The notes below the pieces were generated by a model. The model was given only the letters and a program-made list of their open reading frames with translations. It made no database searches and was not told the origin of the DNA. From positions 41,988,153 to 42,052,152 of the forward strand of contig NC_087071.1 of the NCBI RefSeq assembly GCF_963678635.1: 64,000 nt of DNA, written 5' to 3'. How positions within the stretch are numbered: the stretch's first letter is position 1; every line of letters starts with the position of its first letter. Below are positions 12,034 to 23,984 of the stretch, one piece after another. The translations under genes and the position numbers were made by a program. This stretch comes from Symsagittifera roscoffensis. Taxonomy: Eukaryota > Xenacoelomorpha > Acoela > Convolutidae.

Positions 12034-12299
12034 AATCTACTTGATGGTCATTTTGCTGATTTTTATTTCTTGAGTCTTTTATATTGTGGATTTCTAGTTT
12101 CGCGCTGATTTCGGATTCTGAGACTGCGCTTCTTCGTTTTGAAAATCGTTTTCGAATAATTAGTTTTTGTCTGTTTATAATTTTTTTTCTTAGTGTTTGT
12201 CTTTTTGTCTTAAATATCCTATTGTTTGTCTATGTGGTGTCATTACGAGATCGTATCTTTTGTCATTAATTATACACTTGTGAAATACAATTGTTTGTT

Positions 12300-13291
12300 T
12301 GTTTCCTAAATTGTCTCTTGACATAAGGTTTTAGGATGATGGATGCAAAATAGGATTAGCGACTTCTAGTTTCTCAAACTGTTAGTTTTTACGATTTTTT
12401 GTGGATAGCTTAACTTGGGGCATAAACAGTCGGTTTGGACAGAAAAGCATATATCAATTCGTGAGAATGATTTTTACTTTCTCGTGAATAATTCTAAGTT
12501 AAGATAGACTTAACTAATCTTACTTAGGCGGGGATAAGGATAAGCCTTGATGATCAGAAATTTAGATTTAATTTAATTTAATTTAAGTTAAAGATCCAAG
12601 GGAAGCCTTGATGATTTGCTATTTTGATGAAAATGTTTTACGTGAAAACAAGGATAGGCCTTGATATATTTTAGATAAAGGTTTAAATTAAGAAAGGGTT
12701 AAGATTTTAGTTTTGATAAGGTTAATTTTCGAAGTTTGCTGATATGTTTTAGGCGATGAGGCTGGGATGAAAGGATGATTTATTTTTACTAACAATTATG
12801 CTTTATACTAACTAATTTTTGTATTTTTACATTCAAAAAATATTTTTATTCAAGATGTTTTAAATTACTGCAGTTTTTTGGAGGGGAACGACTAGTGTTG
12901 TTTTTATCAGTCGTTATTGTATCTTTATTAGGTTTAACGCCATGAAATTTATTGAAGATTTTTCTTCAAGATTTTTATGTCAGTAAATTAACATTCAAAT
13001 TTACTGCTGGAAGTATTCTAAATATAAAAGTTTGATCTGGCTTTTGTCGTACAATCATGAAATCGATTGATAGGTTACTTCCTAATCGTATGTCGTGCTT
13101 TCTCCGAGGTCTTCTTTCAATACTAGGTATTTCTCGTTTTCTTCGGAAAAGTGGCGGTTATCTATTGAGTCGTAGAGACATTTCTACTAAGTTTTTGTCA
13201 TATAACATTTTTGTAATAATATATTTATCTATTTCTAAACTAATAACTTGGTTAATGTTTCTAAACTATCAGTTTTTGTAAAAAGAGTGCT
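12300..13291. other. AT-rich gap between retrotransposon and inverted-repeat block
   Basis: No gene recognised. The stretch 12,540-12,665 has three copies of (G)ATAAGCCTTGATGAT-like sequence at 50-60 bp spacing. 12,561-12,590 is a short (TTTAA)n tract. By position this could include the retrotransposon's upstream LTR, but I found no partner copy within the window. Confidence 0.3.
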
Positions 13292-14175
13292 ACACCATAT
13301 ACCTTAAAAGGCAGTCAGAACGTCCGGGGTTTCTTCTTGATACTAGGAGTCATGTTCGATTTTTTCCGAATTGCATAAGAGAAATTCACAATTAACCTGA
13401 TTTTACTGAAAAGAAAGATTTTTGTTTTGGGTCTGGGAATGTTGATTAGCAGTGAAAAAAACTATTACTTTTTTGAGCTTTAAAAGAATGCATTCCAAAA
13501 AATTTGATGACGATGATTGAAACGGACATACCATCATTCGTAACACATCTCTCAAAACTATTTATTTTATTTGGATGTTCGTCACTCCAGATCCAGTCCA
13601 GCTTGTCAACCGCAGCCCCAGTGGAGAGTTTGGCGAACTAAATATTATGATGATAGTTAAATATGATTTTTATATCATCTTAATCATCAAAAATTTGTGA
13701 AGTTTTATAGTTAAAAATATACGTTATAAAAAATTATATGTTAAAAATACTAAAAAAACGTATCTTCGAATTCAGTTTTTTTCTTTAAGAATTTTTTGCA
13801 AATTTCCTAAGGCGAATCATTTTGGCCCTTTTAGGTAAGCTTGAAGCTGTTTTAGGCAACAACGAACAAATTGTTTTGTTTAACTGCTTTAGATTGTTCT
13901 GATCAGAACTAACAGGCGTGATGAGTCAAACTATCAAACATTTGTCTACCAAGCAAAATAATGAACTTGCAACTTCATACGTTAAAGTTTTATAACCAAC
14001 GATAACGTAGGAAAGGCCCGGAAAGCAGCAATCTAACTCATCTGACGAGCAGCATGGTTTGATGCAGCCGGTGCAATAAAATTACATTGAAAAATGCTGT
14101 GTGTTTCTGTGTTGGTAGTTTTTCCTAGCCAGACTTTTAAGAAGGGTTGTCAATCTTTTTTGCGCATCTAGTAAT
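13292..14175 (+). repeat. Left arm of a 16.8-kb-spaced inverted repeat
   Basis: Begins ACACCATATACCTTA and is the imperfect reverse complement of 29,195-30,109. Matching landmarks, in order, include CCTAAGGCGAATCATTTT, GTTCTGATCAGAAC, ACGTTAAAGTTTTATAA, CGATAACGTAGGAA and the GC-richer block around GATCCAGTCCAGCTTGTCAA. Identity looks like 70-80% by eye, with small indels. No target-site duplication is evident at the outer ends. Confidence 0.9.
13446..13637 (-). pseudogene. Open frame in left arm, possible exon (63 codons)
   Basis: Reading from an acceptor-like ATATTTAG, the minus strand is open from 13,637 to a stop at 13,446. It contains KLSTGAAVDKLDWIWSDEHP and CVTNDGMSVSIIVI. The other arm carries the corresponding frame (29,765-29,938) over 44 codons, with many conservative replacements. 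I do not recognise the family; the GAAVDKL motif is loosely reminiscent of beta-prism lectins but this is weak. Between arms, replacement changes outnumber silent ones, so strong purifying selection is not shown. It may be an old exon duplicated with the arm. Confidence 0.35.
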
Positions 14176-15650
14176 AGTTTTATGTCCAGCAATACAATTT
14201 CTAGTCTGTAGTAACCATGATAACATGTGCGATCTGAAATCAAACTAAGCACATCAAAGAAAATGAATTAAGTCGTTTAGACTATACTCATAGAGTAATT
14301 TCAGATAAGATACACCGTCTGGTCGTCACGCTATCCTATTTTCGGCCGGATAGATTCGTGCAACTTCATAGTCTAATACCAATCTTAATCTTACTCTTAT
14401 AGCCCCTAGTCTCAATAGATCCAGTGTATAATGGTTTATGCGAGTCGGTCTTTCTAGAGACGGCAACTATATTCTAAGTTAAATTCAAATTGTTCTGGTG
14501 CTGAAACTTCAAGTAGTTTCAGCACTTGCAAATAACTGGGTTGTTAGTTGATGGAGTATGATTGGTTAGTATTCAATATTTTATAGAGATAAAATATCGT
14601 AATAATAACCAATAATATAATTCAGTTTAGATCTGGTTCCACATAAGACGTGAGGCTCAACGTGAACAAACTCGATAAAGCAAGAGAAGAAATTACTCAA
14701 TGAATTTTTGCAACTATTTTAAAATATCAGCCATTCAGTCTTTTTTCGGATTTTGTTAACTAATTCCCCCCTTTTAAACCTTGTTAGCTATCCCCCCTCC
14801 TATGCATGTGTTATTTTGACCACTATTTCTGCATAAATTATGCATTTCAACAAGGTCAACAATAAAATGGGTTTTCATCTTGACGCGTTCGTATTTGTAT
14901 TACTCACATTCTAAATTAGACCCACGTGAAAAGTTTTACATTTATTTTCTGGAAATCGTTGTAAGCTATAGAAATTGTGGCGCCAAAGATGAATTTCTGA
15001 AAATCGAAATAGGAGGGGTAGTTAACAAAATCCCTTTTTTCTTGTGAATATGCAAACTGGCTAAATTAACAGAGGAAACTTTGCTCGTATCACTCGAGAG
15101 ATACGTGCGTTTGAAAGCTATTCGGTTTTTTCTTTGGAAAATCCTTGTGAGTTGTAAAACACGTTTTCTTTGCTGCTCAATTTGACTTCCACTGCGCGCT
15201 TGCAACAGACTCCAACTGAAAACAAGGTTGTTCCGGCTGCCTCTAAATGTTCCGGCTGCCTCTAAAGCTCTATAGAGCAGTAATAACATGAAAATATAAA
15301 TGTACTTTTACGAGGCCAAACTGTGCACTTGGCAAATTTGTACGTTCCTGGATTCCAGTGACAAGTCTTTAAACATGTTGAAACTTTGTCGGAACGATCA
15401 AAGTAAAAGAAAGAACAAAAAAAGAACAATGGGAGAGTCCTTGTTGCGAAATCCACTTATGATCCACAAAATGTACAGTTTGGCTTCGTAACGACAAAAA
15501 ATTAAAACATTTGTATTATTAAATTTGAGATTTTTGCGAATATCATCCCCCACACACTATATAAAGTACAAAGTCATAAACTTCGCTCTTATGAACAATT
15601 CAATCATGGAAAACAAGCTTCCTTCAACCAATTTGGAACGACTTCTAAGT
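14176..15650. other. About 1.5 kb without recognised genes
   Basis: Interior of the inverted-repeat block. Short open frames here (for example 15,300-15,491 plus, 15,262-15,456 minus) share the same bases on both strands and have no recognisable motif. The heptamer pair TGTTCCGGCTGCCTCTAAA is directly repeated at 15,228 and 15,248. Nothing else stands out. Confidence 0.4.
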
Positions 15651-15659
15651 CGGGTTAAA

Positions 15660-15905
15660 TCTCCGCATACGCGTTAACAGCGCGAAATATATCGCGCGTT
15701 AATTGTCCCAAATTCGTCAAAATTGTTATCCATGAAACCCATAACCTTACGACAAAAGATCATAGGTGAAATATCTTTTCGAATTTAGGCTCAGGACCAC
15801 AAAATTTTATGATGATAACTTTTAAAAATCTCTCAAATATGGCTAGTTAAAATGCCGTATTTTGTCTGAAGAAAAAACTCACCCCGAGCACATAGAAACA
15901 CGTAT
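15660..15905 (+). repeat. Solo arm related to the fold-back element at 28.4-29.2 kb
   Basis: The stretch from GCGCGAAATATATCGCGCG through TTAATTGTCCCAAATT to GTCTGAAGAAAAAACTCACC and CGAGCAC parallels the right arm of the fold-back at 28,980-29,190, in the same orientation, with about 70-75% identity by eye. Only one arm is present here, so this is a half-element or solo copy of that family. Confidence 0.8.
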
Positions 15906-16049
15906 GGTAAGCACGTTTTTCAAAACAAATTATACCCATTTTTTTCCATCAGCAACTTATTCAACAATGCTCAAAAAGCTGCAGAAATCATTCAAAACTT
16001 TTGTCAATTCTTTTTTGGGAACTGTATGAAAAATGTGTGATAAACATTT

Positions 16050-16144
16050 TCTCCATAGACTCGATGTATGGAATTGTATGACAAGAATTTTTGTTGTATG
16101 GAATTGTACGACAAGCATTTTCTGTGTATGGAGGTCAACCCGGG
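16050..16144 (-). repeat. Copy of the CCCGGGTTGAC palindromic repeat family
   Basis: Contains two direct repeats of GTATGGAATTGTATGACAAG-type sequence and ends GGTCAACCCGGG (16,133-16,144). The same terminal dodecamer, in either orientation, and the same TCATACAATT(C/T) words occur at 22,580, 55,014, 55,944 and 63,957. Confidence 0.75.
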
Positions 16145-17890
16145 CATCTAATGACAACGCCAACAAGTGGGTTGCGGATACTTGAAAACAAAAACTTATT
16201 CCAGCGTAGCGCCTTTTTTTGGCAATGTAGCATATGGCTTTTTATGTTAAGACAAGAATTTAACATGTGATGTCACAAGCAAACTATCTCTGAGATGCTG
16301 TGGATATGCCTTTATATCGACGTTACCCAGATAAACAATTACCGAAATCTTATCATGGAACCTAAACTTTGTGCTTCCGTTCCTGAAAAAAAACTGTTTA
16401 AAACATCAGCAATATGCAAGTAGTTTGATGTTTTGAGAGTACAATTTTAACCACAACCAATGTTAAGAACTGGTTACAAAAGCTGTGTATGGCTTAGAGC
16501 AAAAACGATAAAGGATTGTGATGACGAAAAAGTCATTTGTAAACGAAACATTCTTCCCGTTGTCGGTATTCCTATAAAGGCCAGTGATAATAAAAAACTT
16601 TACAAAAATTTAGTAGAATAGCGTCTAAAAATCGCCCAAGATTTGAGGTCGAAAAACAAGTTCGCTCAACAGTGTTCTCATCACATTAAAACGCAAAAAT
16701 ATGAAAGATTTAGAGCGCTAATTTCACGTTTTGTGGTGGTTTCATATCACGGGTTGAGTTTACAGGGAATTGACAAAAATTTCAGTCTTAGGCTGCTTAA
16801 AACGAGAAACAAAAAAAACGGCTAGTTTTTCACAAAACAATTAGTTTCAGGTTCATTAGTCGTGACATTTATACAGGTCGCGGTTGTTTTAACTTTGGTC
16901 GGGTACTGCCAACTTAGTTTTCGTCGCCCGCAAAAGTTGCACCCACATTTCCTCTCTGCAAAGTTTGAAAACACTAAATATCGTTAGAAACGGCTCGAAA
17001 AAGCCTAATTTTGTGATGTTCTAGATTTGCAACCTCATCGGCCAAGGATATCAGATTAAAGCCAAAGGTAAAACTTAAGGATACGTTAAAAGAACAGCAA
17101 TTTGAGTCTTTGTCCGAAATGCAGAAGCTATCGAAAGGAGTGTTCTTTCAAATTGATTGAAAGACCTACCCAGTTTTACGTGGCCAGGTAAAAACCATTT
17201 ACTCCCTGCAAGGAACTTGTAGAGTCAAGGGGGACTTCCTGGCAGGAACCAATCAAGATTCCTGCCAGAAACTTCAAGATTTTGTTCTGACTATTGTTGA
17301 AAAAAAAATGAATATCCTTACTTCATTTTTCATAATTACACATCAAAAAGGGAAATCGAGGCATCGGAGAGGTTTACTATGAATCAAAAAAGAACTTTAC
17401 AGGAAATCTAAGAAATCCAGGAAAAAAGCAGCTTTACAAAAAAAAACAGTTATCGATATAGTTTGGTTTGAACTTAATTTGAAACAAAATTTCACTTCAA
17501 ACATTGCAACTCAACTAGTGCGGAGTCAAAAACCAACAATTTATCTTTTTTTAAACCTTTTTCTTACAGTTTCTTACAGTTTTCTTACAGTTTTTTCTTC
17601 CAATTTTTACAGTTTACAAAAACTCCCACTGATTCCTTATAACGTGAGGTAACACATATTTTTTTAGAGTCCAAAAAATTTCACACAGGTTCAGAATTAG
17701 AAAATAGAAAAGTGATGATCAAATATTTTTTGAGGTGGTAGAGACTTTCTAACGTTTGGCTTTGTTTTCAAGTTTGTGGTTTATAATATTCTGTATTCAG
17801 CTAATCAGCTTTTTTTCCGACCAAAAAGTGATGGATTTTTGTCTTCGGTCACAAATAATCTTGATCTGTTCTCCAGCTACCTGTTGAGCA
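16145..17890. other. About 1.7 kb without recognised genes
   Basis: No family-specific motif in any frame. At 17,560-17,600 a polypyrimidine tract carries four closely spaced TTCTTACAG-like words that resemble splice acceptors. The rest is AT-rich single-copy-looking sequence. Confidence 0.4.
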
Positions 17891-18742
17891 GACCTCTATT
17901 TGAAGCAGATAGATTGGCATTAGCCATTTTGTTTTTTCGCCACGAAAACTGGCAGTCCAAGCCTGGTTCCGAGCAAACTTCTTTGAAAACAGACCCTGGA
18001 CTCCCAGTGCAATCCCTGTAACTTTTGACATGGTTTTTCCCCCGGCCAGGCCTGGTTCAAGCAAGGGCTCCAGGGACGGACTTCCATAGATAGGATCCGA
18101 AGGGTTCTAACTGGGCGACAAAAACTATGCAAGAAACTTAAGGTTAAACATTTTTTACTCAATCAATTTATTTTCCAATAAGTTCCTAATGATTTTGCTG
18201 CCAAACATCTTCTTTTGAAAGCACGCTTCAAAAGCGCAAATCATTGTTCTAAATCAATGCTCAAAAATTTTCGCTACGTCCCTGAAATCGTCCTAAGGGA
18301 AGAGAATAATTAAGAGAAAAATAACGGATTGAAAATTTTGGCACAATTCTTAAAAATGGTTGCCAGAATTTTTCAGAAATGGCAATGTTCATTTAAAAAA
18401 CGTGCGGACTCCATTCAGCCAACCGGTATGATATTCATTCAGGCATCATTCTTGGGGTAATCAGCAAATTATCATTGCGTTTAAGACAGAAAAAAAAGCC
18501 AATTTTGACTTAATTTAACCTAGGATATGAACAAAACTATTGAGAACGGTCAGCTGCTGGCATCATAACGCAGCATATTTTAAACCATATTTAGTCCATC
18601 CTATTAACCCATATATTATGGGTTGGTTTTAAGAGCAACAGTTGTGCCAGTTGCTTTGCTTAATGATCCAATTTTCAACGTGACTACAGAAAGTGAATTT
18701 GGAATTTTTAGCTTCTCCATATACTTTCTCTGTACTCAAAAA

Positions 18743-18971
18743 ATGGGGAGTCACAAGGCTTTCTTAGCTTATATTTGTTTTACAATCACAAACTTTTTGG
18801 CCATTTTTGTGGCGACAAAAGACCCTGGGCCGCGTTTGGATTTGGGCCCAGCGAACAAATCGTTAGTTGTATTTGTCAGGTCTAGGACAGATAACCTGCC
18901 AGAAGTATGTTCTGGCGTCATAGTTGCACCCCACTATGTCTTGACATCAGATAAATGCGTCGAAGGCTTAG
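18743..18971 (+). CDS. Trypsin-like secreted protein, first exon (copy 1); catalytic His absent
   Basis: ATG at 18,743 opens a 76-codon exon that ends at a donor (TTAG then GTAGGT), phase 1. Residues 1-24 form a signal peptide (hydrophobic AYICFTITNFLAIFVA). The rest resembles the N-terminal beta-barrel of S1 peptidases: CSGVIVAPHYVLTSDKC aligns with the usual CGGSLI...WVLTAAHC block. The catalytic His position holds Lys (TSDKC), so this would be a serine-protease homologue, not an active protease. The copy at 60,134 encodes an identical mature segment. A possible second exon follows at 19,178. No catalytic Asp or Ser exons were found downstream. Confidence 0.7.
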
Positions 18972-19177
18972 GTAGGTTTTTCTTTGAAAATTCACATCAT
19001 AGCAATAATTTTAAATATATTATTATTTACAAAATTATCCAAAAACAAAGAGTCCTGTTTTGAAAAAAAAATACCAAAAAAAGCCATTTAAGTGCCTGAG
19101 TGCTTTCACCATTCCTGTGATTCTAAACATCGGTGCGTCATTAGTTAGACAAATATGATAAGGTAACACTTTTTCAG

Positions 19178-19218
19178 AATGCCATGACACATACTTTCTA
19201 CGTTCTCGTTTTGCATGA
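19178..19218 (+). CDS. Possible second exon of trypsin-like peptide (copy 1)
   Basis: A 206-bp intron from 18,972 would end at TTTTTCAG (19,177). In phase with exon 1, the next codons read ECHDTYFLRSRFA and stop at TGA (19,216-19,218), giving a predicted 89-residue secreted peptide. Copy 2 has the same acceptor and the same CHDTYFLRSRF but continues six codons further. Conservation of acceptor and frame supports the exon. The very short product and different stops make it uncertain, and it could be a remnant of a longer gene. Confidence 0.4.
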
Positions 19219-22200
19219 GCTGTGATTTAAATAATCGGCAGTATAAGGTAACAAAGAAAGCCGGTTACCGAGCAAGTAGCACATATTGTTCCGACCATAG
19301 TCTTTAGAAAACTACGGAATGTTTTTCTTCCAGTATTAGTTTTTTTCTGCTTGCCGTGATGAAAGGATCTTCCGTAAAAATTTAATTAGGGCATATTGGA
19401 CAGTCATAGTAGCATAGCCGAATTGGACAAAATTTTTGCAGAAAAAAGACTGAAAAAAAATTAAAAAAATATTGAATTTTTTTTTAAAGTTTTAACAGAA
19501 GTTTTTAATTTTTTTGAAGTTTTTGGTTTCCAAAGTGAAGCTAAAAATTTCCAAACACTAGTTTTACTTGCTTGAAATTAAGCTTCAGGGTCCTAAATTA
19601 AAATTAACGATTCAGCTTATAAGCTTGCTCGCTTGCTTGATTCGCTCGAGATAAGACAAAAATCAAAAGTTTAAAACCGGTTTTTCTCGACACACTGGGA
19701 AATTTTTTTGGAAGTTTTTCTAATTGCGGCTGTAACGATATATCAACCAACCCAGTCCGATTGTAATTTTTGGTAGCTGATTTTGCGTGGAAATAAACAA
19801 AAAAAAATGAAACACGACTACAAAAAAATTTTGATGAGGAAAAAAATTTTAAATTGTGTTCGGCCGAGAAATTGTGTCGATCTAAATTTTTTTCAACGAA
19901 GAAGTACGAGCACGGAAAAAGTAATCAACCAAGTTCAAACATGAACAAGTTTTCGATCCCGCTGATACATAGGAATTCAACCAATTTCAATCAAGCAGTT
20001 TAACTCATCTTTTTTAACTCAACTTTTCTTGTAGTAATTATGGCAACGTTTGAACTGATCAAATGCAAAAACGTTAGTAGAATGGAAATTTTTCGTAGCA
20101 AAATATTGGTTTTTTTGAATTGTGCAATAAATCGTGAGATTTGAGTTTTTGCTGCCACAAAATGGTTTGAGAAACAAATTTTATGGTTTTTATAAAAGTT
20201 ACTATTTTCTACCGCGAGAGCTTTTCTATCTGATATTTTCTTAAAAAACCTCTGAAAATAAAATATATGGTTGACGTAAGCGACCCTCCATAAGCGACTG
20301 TTAAAAAAACGCGGCACTCTTAAATGGACTTTTCAAATTGAGCCGTTGATTTTAACACTTAGAACAAAAAATGAAAATAAGATATTAAGAAGTTTTGCAT
20401 AACTTCGGTGTTTCGAAATTGAATTCGACTATGTGTTTCCATTAACTCGACTTCATTATCCGACTTTGGTATTCGTCTACAGGGCCTTAGACTAGAAGGT
20501 CGACCCAACTCGAATAAATTGCAAAACTCGACCAGTGAATGATACGTAATGTTTTTTAGGTTAAAAAAATGATTTTGGATCTGAGAATATAATACTGGAT
20601 CAAGCTATTTGGCTCCACTGTCCCAATTTTATTTCTGAAAGACTGTCAAATAACAAATCAATTTAGGTCTAGGAAAATCGATCGTTTTGTTTCAAGAAAA
20701 CTATTTTGTACTGACAATAAATGGATTGCATTTGATTTTGCGCAGAAATGTTGAAAAAAATCAAATAAAGTCATTGGAATTGATGCAAAATTGGCTGTGT
20801 CATCCAAAAAGAACGCTTGAAAAACAATCTGAATCATTTCTAAATCTATTAGTATCCGAATTCAGTTTCATTTTCACACGGAGCTTACTAAAAAAATGCT
20901 GATTTGGATTGATAAGGTTTGGCTTCAAAAAACTACGAGCATAACTAATATGTAATATTTCTGCACCCAAAAAAATCTGTTTCAATATATTTTTTCAGTT
21001 ACACGTCATTTGCTTGAGAAAACTGCGCCAAGAAAGTTGATATCGAAAAAAAAATTCGTGAAAGTTTTCATAATAATTTTTTTATTACCTTCAAAACCTT
21101 AACAAATTCATTTTTTAAAAGGTCCTTCAGAGGCAACGATTTGCAGTAAACAAATGTCAGCGGATGACACTAACTCTCTAAAACTCTAACGGATCTTTTT
21201 ATAATATACAAAAGCTTGAAAAAAAATTAGTTAAGTTAAGTTGCCTGTGCTGAGATTTTAATGACTGCAAAAAAATCAAAATTAAACTGATTTAAATCAA
21301 TTTTTAGGGCAACAAATGTGATTCATTTTGCCGTTAAATCTGTTTTAAAAATTTACTTACGTTTTTAAATGAGTCATTATGATTTTTTTCGAGTATATTA
21401 TCAGTATATTAAACGATTTTAATTGACTTCATTCTCATTCTTTCCAATGCCGGATAATCGAGTCGTGGAAAATTCGTTCATAGCAGAAATTGTAGGGAGA
21501 TTAAGCAAAATTTATGCAAAAACTCTCCAGACATCATATATAGGAAAAAACACGAACATCAAAAAGTGTAGTATAACATACTGTGTGTGAGAAAAAAATG
21601 CAGCTTGCCAATTAGCATAAACACTGAACTGCCTTACAGTTTCCTGAAAAATTTTGGTCCGAAGAACTGATTCGTAAATAGTTCAAAAACACATTTTTTT
21701 CCAGATTTAACTGAGAGCATCGACTGTTATTAATTGAATTTCGAAACTTGAACACTGGAGACGAGTTTTACTCAGTCAGCGAGTTTAACAGACTTGAGCT
21801 CTAAGTTCTTTCAAATCCTTGAGTTAGAAGGACAAAAAAAGTTTGTTTTTGCAGGATTGATTTTTTTCAAGGAGTTATATCTTGTTGTACATCATAAGAA
21901 GAAGCTTTGAAAAACAATCAAGGACTCCTTTTGGTGCAATTAGGGTCACGCAAAAGAGTATTAGTCAGTCAATCAGAGATTGAACGAGAAGAGTTCTCAA
22001 AAATTTTTTGAAAGTATTGGCTTTTTTCTGCAAAATTAGGCTGAAAGTGTCCATTATTTAAATTTTCGTTATTCTCTGAAACTTTGAGTCAATCTTTTAT
22101 GCATATATTTTCAAAAGCTTTAGACATTTAGGGATAGACAGATCAAACTTCGCTATCAAAGTTCTAGAAATTGCAGCAAAATTGCATGTGTTCTGGTTTT

Positions 22201-22579
22201 TCTACTCACAAATTTAAAGCGAGTCATCAATTGTCCAGAGTTCCCAGGAATTGCTCCAAATTCCACAGATTATTTTAAATTGTGAAAAAATTATATGAAA
22301 TTGATAGTGTTAACCTTACATCGGAACTGAAAACTTGAATCCCACTTGAATCGAACTATTCTGGATTCAGTCATAAAAATAGAATCCAGTCTTACATTCC
22401 AACTTGAATCCATACAAGCTGTGATTGACTCGTCTTAATTGTCTTGAAAAGAGAATGATTGTGTTGAAAACAGAACTAAATTCAAGCTACAATGCGTAAT
22501 TTTCGTTTGAACTGGACCTAGATTTGGACTTTGAATTTTTTCATAATTACAGTAAACACTTCAAAAAAATCGCAAACTG

Positions 22580-22795
22580 CCCGGGTTGACTGAAAATGCT
22601 TATCATACAATTCTCATAAATGGAAAATTTCTTTTCATACAACTCCATACAATTCCATACGTACAGAAAATTGTACAAAAATTCTATGACAAGGAATGGA
22701 AATGGAAATTGTATGACTAACATGTTTGCCATAAATGAAAAATGTATGACTAAAAATTTGTCATTTATGAAAATTGTATGACAAACAGTTTTTGG
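22580..22795 (+). repeat. Copy of the CCCGGGTTGAC palindromic repeat family
   Basis: Starts GCCCGGGTTGACTG and continues with alternating sense and antisense copies of TCATACAATTCTCATAAATG and its complement up to about 22,795. The copies can fold on each other into a long imperfect hairpin. It coincides with the visible end of the 4.7-kb duplication. Confidence 0.8.
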
Positions 22796-22799
22796 AAAA

Positions 22800-23980
22800 T
22801 TTTTTTTTTAAATGCGGCACAAGTTACATTGAAGCCCATCGAGTAAGCCGTGCAACCTGCAATGGCGTGCAACCTGCAATGAATAAGCCGTGAAAACCTG
22901 AATAAAAAAAAGTTTAAGAAGTTGCAACCTCAGTTTCTTAATTTTCTGCAGGAGATCTTCTCAACTCTTTAGATAGCAGCAATGTCCTAATCATGATCTT
23001 AAGAGGGGGGGGAGTACTGGAAAAGGTGTTATATAATTTTTTTTGAAAAAACTTGCATATCTGGGAGAAAACTTCCGTCGAATCTCTCCAACATCGAGAA
23101 ACCACTTCTTTTTACTTCCACTAGTGCATTTTCTATAAAGAATATTAATACATGTGCAAGAAAAACAGAAAAAAAAGTCAACAGAAATTTGGGTCGCGCA
23201 AAGTTGCAACATGGGTCGCGCAAAGCTGAAGTGTTGGAATTGTTGTCCAATTTTTTTGCTTGCATAAGCGTTATACAGATGCAGATCGCAAATCATCCAG
23301 TATCAATGTGCAGTTAGCTAGATCAACAATTTTGCTGATCATATTCAGGACCGCCACAAGAAGGCCTACACATGGTCCCAACGTTAAATAATAGCAATCT
23401 TTTTAGGGCAATAATAAAGTCGTTACCACAAAAACTGAAAGCTAGAAATCAGCCAAATCAAACAAAAATCAGAGAAGTTAAATGAATATTAAAAAAAGCG
23501 AAAACTAAACGAAACACACTTACCACGAAGCAAAAATTAGAAATAAATTTGAGTACCCTATGCTCGAATCGACTGTTTCCAAAATATATTTAAAATTATC
23601 GCTAAAAAACGTTTAAAAAGGCGCAGCACACTTTTTGCGTGTGAAACATACGACAATCGAATGAGATTGAAGATTGGTAAACCCAAAATTCGAAAAATAG
23701 CAAAATTTTCACCTTCCAAAAACAGATAAAAATTAAAACAAGATGCTTTTTCACTGATAGGTCAGAAAAGGTTTATGTACAGTTTTGAGCAATCAAAACT
23801 AACGCTCAGACTATGAATCAGCCTGCTTCGGAAGAATTTCATCCGAAAAACTTTATTTCTTAAAGATAAGACCCAAACTAAAAACGGTAATTAGGATTTT
23901 CTCCAGTTTTTTTTGGAATCATTTGCTCAAATCGACTGTTTCTAAAATACATGGTATGCGCGTGTGCACTTTTGTAGCAC
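22800..23980. repeat. Dispersed repeat R3 (22,997-23,170) in otherwise featureless DNA
   Basis: From an 8-G run at about 23,005, the sequence through GCATATCTG, TCTCCAACATCG and GTGCATTTTCTATAAAGAA is a diverged copy of the repeats at 56,262 and 57,973. Two GGGTCGCGCAAAG words follow at 23,190 and 23,213. The remaining sequence to 23,980 shows no gene. Confidence 0.6.
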
Positions 23981-23984
23981 CTGC

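Larger units (their letters stand above)
17893..22622 (+). repeat. 4.7-kb direct duplication, copy 1
   Basis: Collinear with 59,284-64,000 at a near constant offset of 41.39 kb, from the CAGGCCTGGTTC region through the trypsin-like exon to CCCGGGTTGAC and CTCATAAATGG. Similarity is high (about 90-95% by eye), with small indels throughout. Copy 1 keeps about 85 bp at 20,195-20,285 that are missing from copy 2, and lacks about 105 bp present in copy 2 at 63,254-63,358. The second copy runs off the window, so the true right boundary is unknown. Confidence 0.95.

Noticed and set aside
20687..20902. 71-codon frame in duplication copy 1
   Set aside because: Copy 2 has an extra T at the corresponding place (about 62,012) that shifts the frame, so it is not maintained.
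22991..23296. 101-codon minus-strand frame with Cys residues
   Set aside because: It lies on the dispersed R3 repeat and is not open in the other R3 copies.
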